From: Ruminococcaceae bacterium UBA4306
GTDB taxonomy: Bacteria; Bacillota; Clostridia; Oscillospirales; Acutalibacteraceae
DNA: 6,289 nucleotides
Direction of reading: 5' to 3'
NCBI GenBank assembly: GCA_002394725.1
Contig: DGUQ01000093.1
Location: forward strand, 10,172 to 16,460
Shown one piece after another: positions 1-5,229 of the stretch. Every line of letters begins with the position of its first letter. The stretch's first letter is position 1. The notes beneath the pieces are model-generated. The model was not told the DNA's origin. It worked only from the letters and a program-made list of their open reading frames with translations, and did no database searches. The translations under genes and the position numbers were made by a program.

Positions 1-44
1 CTTCCGGCGAGGAGAAGGTGTCACCAAAGGTGACGGATGAGGGG
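1..44 (+). repeat. Double-hairpin interspersed repeat, left copy, cut by the window edge
   Basis: This is the first of two copies of a short repeat lying in opposite orientations. Reading rightward it has an imperfect first hairpin (CTTC at 1-4 pairing with GAAG at 14-17), the word GAAGGTG at 14-20, a second hairpin (GTCACC 20-25, loop AAA, GGTGAC 29-34), and the end word CGGATGAGGGG at 34-44. The second copy at 148-205 has the same order of parts on the other strand but unrelated hairpin sequences. The first base of the outer stem seems to lie outside the window. From memory, GATGAGGGG-type repeats with a GAAGG hairpin are common between genes in gut Clostridia. That identification is recall, whereas the shared architecture is seen directly. 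Confidence 0.65.
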
Positions 45-147
45 ATAACCTTTCCTATTGATATCGGACTCAGTGAGGATGTGCGTTTACAGAGAATATC
101 GGAAAAGACTTGCACTCTTTGTAAAGATGATCTTTCAAATAAGTAAG
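45..147. other. Spacer between two inverted repeat copies, no gene seen
   Basis: This 103-bp AT-rich stretch separates the two repeat copies. I see no convincing gene: the only open frame would begin at a TTG without a ribosome binding site and run through the right repeat. It holds two small inverted repeats, TTTACA (87-92) with TGTAAA further right near 120-125, and AAAGAT-G-ATCTTT around 123-135. Together with the inverted flanking copies this could be the inside of a small composite element, but no transposase or target-site duplication is visible. Confidence 0.4.
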
Positions 148-205
148 CCCCTCATCCGACCAATTTGTATAAAGCAAATTGCCCACCTTCCCCCCGAGGG
201 GAAGG
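148..205 (-). repeat. Double-hairpin interspersed repeat, right copy, inverted
   Basis: This is the second copy, on the opposite strand to the copy at 1-44. On the plus strand it reads CCCCTCATCCG (148-158, the exact reverse complement of 34-44), then hairpin CAATTTG (161-167) with CAAATTG (175-181), then CACCTTCCCC leading into hairpin CCTTCCCC (186-193) with GGGGAAGG (198-205). Both stems are perfect. Compared with the left copy the flanking words are conserved while both hairpin stems and loops differ in sequence, which suggests selection for structure. The fakA message would run into this element from its right side. Confidence 0.7.
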
Positions 206-213
206 CTTTTTTT
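186..213 (+). terminator. Rightward intrinsic terminator formed by the repeat's outer hairpin
   Basis: A perfect 8-bp GC-rich stem, CCTTCCCC (186-193) with GGGGAAGG (198-205) and a 4-nt loop CCGA, is followed by C and seven T residues (207-213). This is a textbook intrinsic terminator for rightward transcripts, and it would stop transcription from the left running antisense into fakA. For the leftward fakA message the same hairpin is preceded by an A-tract and has no U-tract after it, so it is not a canonical terminator in that direction, although it could still protect a 3' end. Confidence 0.75.
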
Positions 214-241
214 CCTGCGAATCCGGAAGGTTATCTCTTTG

Positions 242-1882
242 TTATTCGAGTATCAAAATGTAATCATAGATCGGCTGGTCGCCGTTGACCATGATCACCT
301 CGCTGCGTGTATATTTCGCGGTCAGGGTATCGACCATTTGGCGCGCGTTCTCAGCGGAGGGTTCTTCTCCTGCCAGAATCAGCAGGATATCATAATTCCC
401 TGCGCCCAGCTTGTCGCACAGGGCGATCATCGCGTCCTCGGCAGAGGGTTCATCCACATAGATGTCGTCGCCGACAAAGCCGATGTAATCATCCTTGACG
501 ACCTCGACAGCGCCGCCGGACACATCGCGTGAGGCGCGTGACACCATGCCGGTCACCACGCCGCCGATCAGCTCGTTGAGCGCATCCGTCACCGCGTCGG
601 CGTCACCCACAGAGGGATCGAACATCGAGATCGCGGAGTAGCCCTCGCCGATGGTCTTGGTGCGGACGATCCGCACATCGGCGTTATCATAGAGCTGAGC
701 CGCCTGCTGAGCGGTCAGCACGATATTGCTGTTGTTCGGGAACACATAGACCGTCTCGGCGCTGCACTGATCAAACGCCTTGATCAGATCCTCGGCGGAG
801 GGGTTCATGCTCTGGCCGCCGTCCACTACGACGTCACAGCCCAACGATACAAACAGCTCCTTGAGCCCGTCGCCCGAGGCAACGGTCACGATACCGTAGG
901 GCTTTTGCGGCTTACGCTTTTTGAGCTTGAGCTCCTGCATGCCGTGACTGCCGTTGTGCTGGAGGGTCATGTTCTCGATCTTGGTGGTCAAAAACTCGCC
1001 GTAAAGCTGACAGTGATTGAGGATGTCGCCGGGGTGCTTGGTGTGGACATGCACCTTGACGATGGAGCCCTCCTTGAAGCACACCACCGAATCACCGACC
1101 GAATTCAGCCACGCGGTAAAGCCGTCGATATCAAAATGATCGATATCGACCTTGCTGTTCTGCAATCGTAAAAGGAACTCGGTACAGTAGCCGAATTCCA
1201 GCTCGCTGTCCTCGGTGAACGCGTTCAGATCGACCTGCGTGTGCTGAGCGGCGCCGTCCAACCCGAGGGCGTCGATCCGCACACCGGAGAGCGCCTCCTT
1301 CATGCCCTGCACGATGTAGAGCAGTCCGGCGCCGCCGGAATCGACCACACCTGCCTCCTTGAGCACATCCAGCAGATCGGGGGTGCGTTCGAGGCTTTCC
1401 TTGAGCTCATTCAGCAACAGCTCGAACAGTTCCTCAAAGGCTTGGGGACGCGTTTCCTCCACCTTTTCCACGCCCTGGCGGTAGACGGTCAGGATCGTGC
1501 CCTCGACCGGAGTGGAGACCGCGCTGTAGGATTCCTTGACGCCCGTTCGCATCGCTTTGATGAAGCCGGTCGTATCCAGACGATCGGCGTTCATCATGCC
1601 CTTTGCCATGCCGGCGAAGATGCGCGAGAGGATCACGCCCGAGTTGCCGCGCGCCCCCATGAGCATTTCGCGCGCCGCGCTGTCGGCGGTGACCGAGATG
1701 CTCGCGTTTTCCTCCGCCTTGACGGCGCCGGCGTTCACGGTCATGAACATATTGTCGCCCGTGTCGCCGTCGGGGATCGGGAACACGTTCAAATCGTTGA
1801 CCGCCGTGCGGAAGCGGTTGAGATTCTGCGCGCCGCCCCGCAGCATATTGAGGTAAAGTACCCCGTCGATTGTTTGTATCAT
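242..1882 (-). CDS. fakA: Fatty acid kinase, ATP-binding catalytic subunit FakA (YloV/DAK2 family)
   Basis: This 546-aa cytoplasmic protein matches full-length FakA/YloV, which phosphorylates fatty acids bound to a FakB (DegV-family) partner to give acyl phosphates for phospholipid synthesis. The N-terminal DhaL/DAK2 kinase domain (about 1-200) carries NVFPIPDGDTGDNMFMT at 32-48, with Asp38, Asp40 and Asp43 the expected Mg-nucleotide ligands, then GARGNSGVILS (76-86) and VVDSGGAGL (179-187). The middle domain (about 220-310) has GYCTEF with Cys233 and VHVHT with His278 and His280, which may bind a metal as reported for relatives. The C-terminal domain (about 325-546) ends with the family's QPIY-type motif. 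The ATG start is supported by GGAAGG at 1891-1896, 8 nt upstream. No FakB gene is in the window, and the usual Asp23-family (yloU) neighbour is absent: the gene stands alone with its own promoter. Family certain; partner inferred. Confidence 0.93.
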   Translation of the reverse strand: MIQTIDGVLYLNMLRGGAQNLNRFRTAVNDLNVFPIPDGDTGDNMFMTVNAGAVKAEENASISVTADSAAREMLMGARGNSGVILSRIFAGMAKGMMNADRLDTTGFIKAMRTGVKESYSAVSTPVEGTILTVYRQGVEKVEETRPQAFEELFELLLNELKESLERTPDLLDVLKEAGVVDSGGAGLLYIVQGMKEALSGVRIDALGLDGAAQHTQVDLNAFTEDSELEFGYCTEFLLRLQNSKVDIDHFDIDGFTAWLNSVGDSVVCFKEGSIVKVHVHTKHPGDILNHCQLYGEFLTTKIENMTLQHNGSHGMQELKLKKRKPQKPYGIVTVASGDGLKELFVSLGCDVVVDGGQSMNPSAEDLIKAFDQCSAETVYVFPNNSNIVLTAQQAAQLYDNADVRIVRTKTIGEGYSAISMFDPSVGDADAVTDALNELIGGVVTGMVSRASRDVSGGAVEVVKDDYIGFVGDDIYVDEPSAEDAMIALCDKLGAGNYDILLILAGEEPSAENARQMVDTLTAKYTRSEVIMVNGDQPIYDYILILE

Positions 1883-1899
1883 TTCAAGTGCCTTCCGTC

Positions 1900-1919
1900 A
1901 GCCGCGCGATAAAGCGGCT
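1900..1919 (-). other. Small inverted repeat just upstream of the fakA ribosome binding site
   Basis: AGCCGC (1900-1905) and GCGGCT (1914-1919) are perfect 6-bp arms around 8 nt. In the fakA mRNA leader this would form a GC-rich hairpin ending four nucleotides before the GGAAGG Shine-Dalgarno (1891-1896). It leaves the ribosome site free but close by. No U-tract follows, so it is not a terminator. A role in RNA stability or translation is possible but not shown. Confidence 0.45.
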
Positions 1920-1950
1920 ATGCGGATTTTCCTTATCATAATCATTGATC

Positions 1951-1985
1951 CATACTATTTGAATCTTTTATCAAGAATCAGTATG
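1951..1985 (-). other. Inverted repeat in the fakA leader (CATACT-N23-AGTATG)
   Basis: Perfect 6-bp arms, CATACT (1951-1956) and AGTATG (1980-1985), flank an inner TTGA/TCAA pair (1959-1962 and 1971-1974). It lies inside the predicted fakA leader, just downstream of the predicted start near 1996. It could be an RNA hairpin or a repressor operator. The pairing is AT-rich and modest, so chance cannot be excluded. Confidence 0.35.
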
Positions 1986-2002
1986 AAAACCCAACTCTTT
2001 AT

Positions 2003-2031
2003 AGTATAATACGAAATAGAATATATTTCAA
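2003..2031 (-). promoter_or_regulatory. Sigma-A-type promoter for fakA
   Basis: On the minus strand TTGAAA (2031-2026) is separated by exactly 17 bp from TATACT (2008-2003), each one or two mismatches from consensus. Transcription would start near 1996, giving a leader of roughly 114 nt before the fakA ATG at 1882. The -10 overlaps a plus-strand TATAAT at 2005-2010, which has no good -35 partner. Confidence 0.7.
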
Positions 2032-2074
2032 ACTTTTTCATTCATTTTCTTCATTTTTTTATCATTTTTTCTTC
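2031..2074 (+). promoter_or_regulatory. T-rich tract with TCATT repeats upstream of the membrane-protein promoter
   Basis: The plus strand is almost purely pyrimidine and T-rich here, with TCAT at 2038, 2042, 2051 and 2062 each followed by T-runs. It directly abuts the -35 hexamer at 2075. Such tracts can act as UP elements that contact the RNA polymerase alpha subunits or bend DNA. That role is inferred from composition and position alone. Confidence 0.35.
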
Positions 2075-2103
2075 TTGCAATTTATTCCTGTATCCTGTAA
2101 AAT
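2075..2103 (+). promoter_or_regulatory. Sigma-A-type promoter for the DUF1624 membrane protein gene
   Basis: TTGCAA (2075-2080) and TAAAAT (2098-2103) are 17 bp apart. The -10 has one mismatch to TATAAT and the -35 matches at four of six positions. A start near 2110 would give a leader of about 38 nt containing AAGGAG at 2131-2136. Confidence 0.65.
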
Positions 2104-2147
2104 CAAGGAAAACCGGTTCATCTTTATCGAAAGGAGCCGATACGGCA

Positions 2148-2888
2148 ATGAATACGCCGCGCCGCTATCACACGATCGACGCGATCCGCGCCGTCGCTGT
2201 GATCAGCATGGTACTGTACCATTTATTCTATGATATCTTCTGCCTGTTCGGCGGTCATCCCGAATACTGCTGGCTTATGCCGATCTACCTCTGGGAGCGG
2301 AGCATCTGCACCACCTTCATCGTGATCTCGGGTATCTCGCTGAACTTCTCCCGACACGGCTACCGACGCGGACTGATCGTCGTCGGGTGCGCGATGGTCG
2401 TCACACTGGTCACCTACCTGATGTTCCCCGAGGAAGCGATCTGGTTCGGCGTGCTGCATCTGCTGGGCTTTTCAATGCTGTTGACAACGGCGCTCAAGCC
2501 CCTGCTCAATAAGATCAAGCCGATCGTCGGGATGCTCGTTTTCTTCATCCTGTTCATGCTGTGCTACGGTATTCCGGACCGCCACATCGGACTGTTCTCC
2601 TATCCTTTGATCCGGCTGCCTGCGGCGCTGTATCAGTACAAATGGCTCTCCGTCGTGGGATTTTTGTCAGCCGACTACTACTCGATGGACTACTTCCCCC
2701 TCCTGCCGTGGGTGTTCCTGTTCCTCTTCGGCTACCATTTGTGGCGCTTCATCCAAGAAAAGGGCTTCGACAGGTATTTTGACAAAAAGATCCCGGTGCT
2801 GGACTTCATCGGCAGACACAGCCTGCTGATCTATATGCTCCATCAACCTGTCCTGTACGGGATCTGTTACCTGATTATGGGGCAATAA
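2148..2888 (+). CDS. Integral membrane protein, DUF1624/heparan-alpha-glucosaminide N-acetyltransferase catalytic-domain family
   Basis: This 246-aa, strongly hydrophobic protein has about six to seven membrane segments. The N-terminal signature is IDAIRAVAVISMVLYHLFYD (10-29), with Arg14, His25 and Asp29 at conserved positions of this acyltransferase-like superfamily. Other landmarks are FIVISGISLNFSR (57-69), FGVLH (100-104) in the segment after a cytoplasmic RRG turn, LLPWVFLFLFGYHLW (185-199), and the C-terminal GRHSLLIYMLHQPV (222-235). Length fits the short bacterial DUF1624 branch. Relatives of HGSNAT move acyl groups across a membrane onto sugars, but the substrate of this branch is not known and cannot be read from the sequence. 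AAGGAG at 2131-2136 lies 11 nt before the ATG, slightly long spacing. It is a single-gene transcript with its own promoter and terminator, divergent from fakA; no glycan gene adjoins it. Confidence 0.85.
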   Translation: MNTPRRYHTIDAIRAVAVISMVLYHLFYDIFCLFGGHPEYCWLMPIYLWERSICTTFIVISGISLNFSRHGYRRGLIVVGCAMVVTLVTYLMFPEEAIWFGVLHLLGFSMLLTTALKPLLNKIKPIVGMLVFFILFMLCYGIPDRHIGLFSYPLIRLPAALYQYKWLSVVGFLSADYYSMDYFPLLPWVFLFLFGYHLWRFIQEKGFDRYFDKKIPVLDFIGRHSLLIYMLHQPVLYGICYLIMGQ

Positions 2889-2920
2889 TAACCGTTCTTT
2901 CTATAATCGGATAACTTAAA

Positions 2921-2953
2921 ACGGCTGCCGCGATCTGCGACAGCCGTCTTTTT
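2921..2953. terminator. Intrinsic terminator between convergent genes, probably bidirectional
   Basis: ACGGCTG (2921-2927) pairs with CAGCCGT (2941-2947), continued after one C/A mismatch by CGC (2929-2931) with GCG (2937-2939) and a GATCT loop. On the plus strand it is followed by C and five T, which ends the membrane-protein transcript (stop at 2888). On the minus strand the stem is followed by a shorter T-run ending TTTT, which can serve the convergent serine hydrolase transcript whose stop is at 2970. Confidence 0.85.
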
Positions 2954-2969
2954 CTATAGCAATGGGTAA

Positions 2970-4127
2970 TTATTCGATTCCGCTGAAGATGATATCGATC
3001 GTGCCGCCGAAGTAGCGCGCCAGATCAGCCGCCATCAGATGCGGATTGCCGACGTCGTGGTTCGACAGCACCACCTGGAAGTAGTCGATCTCGGGCACGA
3101 ACATGATCGCGCTGCAATACGAGGGAATGTAGCCATAGTGATAGATCACCTTTTTCTCGCCCTGCTCGGAGATCATCAGCCCGTAGCCGTAGCCCAGCTC
3201 ATCCTCCTTGCTGTAGTTCGCGGTCATCTCCCGATAGGTCTTGTCCGATACCACCTTGCCCGACGTCAAACCGCGGTACCACAGGTACAGATCCTTTGGC
3301 GTCGTCAGGATATCGCCGCAGCCGTACTCCACACCCTTGACGGTGAAATAATCGCGGTTGAACTCAAGGCGGTCGGTCTGTGCCACCTCGGGGATCACCG
3401 CGGGATCATAGTCGTCGATAAAGGCGGAATGTTCCATATTAAGCGGCTCAAAGATATTCTGTCGGATAAAATCGTGGAACTCCATGCCGCTGACGCGCGC
3501 GACGATCTCGGCGAGCAGCGAATAATTGGAGTCGGAATAATCATAATACTCGCCCGGCTCGAACATCAGATCCTCCGACAGGAAGAAGGCGCGGATCTTG
3601 TCGCGGTTCTGCTGTGCGGAAGCGTTGGGATCGACGGTGATCTCTTTATCCTCATCCGTATAGCAGTTGATGACGACCTTATCATCCACCGTGCTGACGG
3701 AGAAATCCGGGATACCGGAGCGCTGTGCCAGCAGATGCCAAACCGTGAGCTCGTCGCCGTACTTGTAGCCGGGGAAGAATTTGCTGAGCTTATCCGTTGT
3801 CTTGAGCTGTCCGCGCTCCACCAGCTGCATGATCGCCGTCGCGGTGAATTCCTTGGTCACCGAAGCGACGCCGTAGGCGATATCGGTACTGTTCCTGAGG
3901 GTAGTCGTCGCGTTGCCAAAGCCCTGATCGTACAGCACTTTGCCCTGATAAACGGCATACACCGCGCCGGAAAACTGCTTTTCGGCAATATATTCGGAAA
4001 ACTTGTTTTGAACCCTTTGTCTGTCCTTGAAGCTGAGCATATTAGTATTTTGTGTTTGAGCGATCATTCCCCCGACTGCCATCAGCATGATCAGGATCAG
4101 AACGACCAGTGTGATCAATCTTCTCAT
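2970..4127 (-). CDS. Membrane-anchored serine hydrolase, beta-lactamase class C/penicillin-binding-protein-like family
   Basis: This 385-aa protein starts with a hydrophobic segment (4-23) after MRR, a signal peptide or membrane anchor placing the enzyme outside the cell. The serine hydrolase fold follows: SVTK (89-92) is the SxxK motif with Ser89 the nucleophile and Lys92 the general base. YSD at 197-199, in PGEYYDYSDSNYSLLAEI, stands for the YxN/YSN motif. HYG (330-332) replaces the HTG/KTG motif. LLAQRSGIPDF (132-142) is the usual SGxP loop. Members include esterases, D-aminopeptidases and peptidoglycan-active enzymes, so the substrate cannot be assigned, and beta-lactam resistance should not be assumed. 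I chose the ATG at 4127, not one 22 codons upstream at 4193, because GGGAGG (4140-4135) lies 7 nt before it and the signal segment follows at once. It is 70 bp downstream of the Gx-family gene with no terminator between, so co-transcription is likely. Confidence 0.88.
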   Translation of the reverse strand: MRRLITLVVLILIMLMAVGGMIAQTQNTNMLSFKDRQRVQNKFSEYIAEKQFSGAVYAVYQGKVLYDQGFGNATTTLRNSTDIAYGVASVTKEFTATAIMQLVERGQLKTTDKLSKFFPGYKYGDELTVWHLLAQRSGIPDFSVSTVDDKVVINCYTDEDKEITVDPNASAQQNRDKIRAFFLSEDLMFEPGEYYDYSDSNYSLLAEIVARVSGMEFHDFIRQNIFEPLNMEHSAFIDDYDPAVIPEVAQTDRLEFNRDYFTVKGVEYGCGDILTTPKDLYLWYRGLTSGKVVSDKTYREMTANYSKEDELGYGYGLMISEQGEKKVIYHYGYIPSYCSAIMFVPEIDYFQVVLSNHDVGNPHLMAADLARYFGGTIDIIFSGIE

Positions 4128-4134
4128 TTTTTGA

Positions 4135-4146
4135 CCTCCCGGGAGG
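4135..4146 (-). promoter_or_regulatory. Perfect 12-bp palindrome containing the serine hydrolase Shine-Dalgarno
   Basis: CCTCCCGGGAGG is a perfect palindrome, and its half nearer the gene (GGGAGG on the minus strand) is the Shine-Dalgarno site for the start at 4127. As RNA the upstream CCUC can pair with the GAGG of the Shine-Dalgarno with a four-base loop, and two transcripts could pair in trans. Either could lower translation. The hairpin would be short, so its effect is uncertain. Confidence 0.45.
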
Positions 4147-4197
4147 ATTTGGTTTCTGTTTGGGTAAAGATTCCGTCCTTTGAGGGATAACACAACG

Positions 4198-4698
4198 TTA
4201 TTTGCGCTTATTCAGCCGTGACGTGACCAACTGAGCGCATAAGCCGGTGAAGGCGCCCGACAGGCATCCCGATACCAGCAAAAACGGATAATACAATAAA
4301 AGCTGCGGTGTGCGTAATAGGATGAGCGCCGCCGCCATCTGACCTGTGTTGTGCAGTACAGCGCCGAACACCGACGCCATCCACAGATGCTTTTCATCGA
4401 TCCACCGCCTGAGCACAAGCATTCCGGCAAGGCACAGATACGCGCCCGAAGCGCTGTAGATCAGCGCCATGAAGTTGCCGCTGAATATCGCGCCGAGCAG
4501 CAGCCGCACCGTCACCAGCGCCGCCGTCTCGACCGCGCGGTAATGGTACACCGCGTAGACGGTGATGATATTCGCCAAGCCCAGCTTGATGCCGGGGATC
4601 GGGAACGGATTGGGGATCTGCAGCTCGATCACGAAGATGATCAGGGCGACCGCCGTGAGCACCCCGAGCTCAGTCAGTTTTCGTACTCTCGCGCTCAT
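4198..4698 (-). CDS. Gx transporter family/heptaprenyl diphosphate synthase component I-like membrane protein
   Basis: This 166-aa protein has about five membrane segments (roughly 10-26, 38-52, 58-95, 106-128 and 133-157). The family signature IPGIKLGLANI (34-44) follows the PNPFP turn after the first segment; further conserved elements are RLLLGAIFSGNF (65-76), SASGAYL (82-88) and HNTGQ (116-120). This is the family often labelled heptaprenyl diphosphate synthase component I, although it is a membrane protein more like an ECF-type substrate-binding component. Relatives sit beside NusG-domain-II and ApbE genes in Firmicute flavin-redox loci; as I recall, an EetB-type protein of the Listeria extracellular electron transfer locus is of this kind. 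Transported substrate unknown. The start overlaps the end of the upstream gene's control: only 3 nt separate it from the NusG-II stop, and its GAGG (4708-4705) is merged with that stop codon, implying translational coupling. Confidence 0.85.
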   Translation of the reverse strand: MSARVRKLTELGVLTAVALIIFVIELQIPNPFPIPGIKLGLANIITVYAVYHYRAVETAALVTVRLLLGAIFSGNFMALIYSASGAYLCLAGMLVLRRWIDEKHLWMASVFGAVLHNTGQMAAALILLRTPQLLLYYPFLLVSGCLSGAFTGLCAQLVTSRLNKRK

Positions 4699-4701
4699 AG
4701 G

Positions 4702-5067
4702 CTACCTCGTCACCGCGTCGATCTCTTGCGTATCGTCCGTAAATTCGACCACCAGCCTGTGGGGCAGGCAAACGATCGGCATAGACGCGCTTTGGAGCCA
4801 TCCCATACGCACACAGGTTTGATCGGGGCAATCGGCGCTGAGCACGCGGATCTGATGATCGCGCACCTCGATCGTGTTGACGTGACCCTCAAAGCTGACG
4901 TCAAAGGTGGTGTCCGCCGCCGTGCTCAGATCAGCCGCGTAGACTTCCTGTTGATCGGACAGCACACGGACGCGACGTTGAGAGGGGGATGTCAGTACCA
5001 ACACCGACCCCGTGATCCCGATGAGCAATATGACAATGATGACGATGAAAGGCGCTTTGTTTTTCAT
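4702..5067 (-). CDS. Membrane-anchored NusG domain II-containing protein
   Basis: This 121-aa protein has an N-terminal membrane anchor (about 6-26) and then an extracytoplasmic NusG-domain-II beta fold (about 32-118). It is unrelated in job to the transcription factor NusG. The family hallmark is seen in full: ADCPDQTCVRMGW (78-90) and VCLPHRL (99-105), giving three cysteines, Cys80, Cys85 and Cys100. Similar small proteins are encoded beside Gx-family membrane proteins, ApbE and Rnf or extracellular electron transfer genes, so a role as an accessory of a membrane redox or flavin system is inferred; the biochemical role is not established. The three cysteines could form a disulfide or bind a metal outside the cell. 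The ATG at 5067 has AAAGGA (5080-5075) 7 nt upstream; a longer frame to 5166 would run through the promoter and is rejected. First gene of a leftward operon. Confidence 0.85.
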   Translation of the reverse strand: MKNKAPFIVIIVILLIGITGSVLVLTSPSQRRVRVLSDQQEVYAADLSTAADTTFDVSFEGHVNTIEVRDHQIRVLSADCPDQTCVRMGWLQSASMPIVCLPHRLVVEFTDDTQEIDAVTR

Positions 5068-5100
5068 GTTATATTCCTTTAAGAAACCGCTTTCGGTTGT

Positions 5101-5120
5101 GTTCAGTATAGAATCTGAAC
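5101..5120. promoter_or_regulatory. Perfect inverted repeat GTTCAG-N8-CTGAAC over the leftward -10 box
   Basis: GTTCAG (5101-5106) and CTGAAC (5115-5120) are exact reverse complements with an 8-bp centre, so the half-site centres are 14 bp apart. The site covers the TATACT -10 box of the leftward promoter (5110-5105). That is the position expected for a dimeric repressor blocking RNA polymerase. I do not recognise a known regulator for this sequence. Confidence 0.5.
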
Positions 5121-5139
5121 CATGACAAATTAATGACAG
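5105..5139 (-). promoter_or_regulatory. Leftward activator-type promoter with Pho-box-like direct repeats
   Basis: On the minus strand CTGTCAT (5139-5133), a 4-bp spacer TAAT, and TTGTCAT (5128-5122) form two direct repeats with 11-bp spacing. They are followed after 11 bp by TATACT (5110-5105). There is no -35 hexamer at the right distance. This is the layout of promoters activated by OmpR/PhoB-family response regulators, with the repeats replacing the -35, and it differs from the enterobacterial PhoB consensus at about two of 18 positions. The start would lie near 5098, giving a leader of about 30 nt before the NusG-II gene. The identity of the regulator is inference. Confidence 0.55.
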
Positions 5140-5187
5140 TTTACCACTAATTGAAAAAAATTGCAAATTTTACCGCTGTTTTATTCT

Positions 5188-5209
5188 GCTTGTCGATATA
5201 TATGCAAGC
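5188..5209. promoter_or_regulatory. Inverted repeat GCTTG-N12-CAAGC upstream of apbE
   Basis: GCTTG (5188-5192) and CAAGC (5205-5209) flank an AT-rich centre containing ATATATAT. The site lies about 20 bp upstream of the apbE -35 box and is followed directly by the 8-bp palindrome CCGATCGG (5209-5216). It could bind a regulator, but 5-bp arms can arise by chance. Confidence 0.25.
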
Positions 5210-5229
5210 CGATCGGGCGGCTGTATGGA

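Noticed and set aside
1..205. A CRISPR array at the left edge
   Set aside because: There are only two copies, in opposite orientation, with variable hairpins and no regular spacers.
58..288. A 76-codon frame starting at a TTG in the left end of the window
   Set aside because: It has no Shine-Dalgarno and translates through the double-hairpin repeat, the terminator and the end of fakA.
1241..1912. A 223-codon open frame on the plus strand antisense to fakA
   Set aside because: It is rich in His, Arg and Glu as expected of an antisense shadow in GC-rich code, and it overlaps the fakA kinase domain and ribosome binding site.
1982..2010. Plus-strand TATAAT at 2005-2010 as a promoter for the membrane protein gene
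   Set aside because: Its -35 position (TATGAA at 1982-1987) is poor, and it would give a leader over 130 nt through the T-rich tract. The TTGCAA/TAAAAT pair at 2075-2103 is better placed.
3039..4190. A 383-codon open frame on the plus strand antisense to the serine hydrolase
   Set aside because: It mirrors the hydrolase gene, has no ribosome binding site, and shows low-complexity charged/hydrophobic mixing with no recognisable domain, while the minus-strand frame has all family motifs.
4128..4193. Upstream ATG extension of the serine hydrolase (start at 4193)
   Set aside because: It would put 22 polar residues before the signal segment and through the palindrome, and it lies right after the upstream stop. 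The ATG at 4127 has a GGGAGG site at good spacing.
4351..5082. A 243-codon open frame on the plus strand across the Gx and NusG-II genes
   Set aside because: It crosses two well-supported genes and their junction, its product is highly His/Arg rich, and it has no start signals.
5068..5166. Upstream ATG extension of the NusG-II protein (start at 5166)
   Set aside because: It would run through the -10 box and the palindrome and lacks a ribosome binding site. The ATG at 5067 has AAAGGA and a standard membrane anchor.
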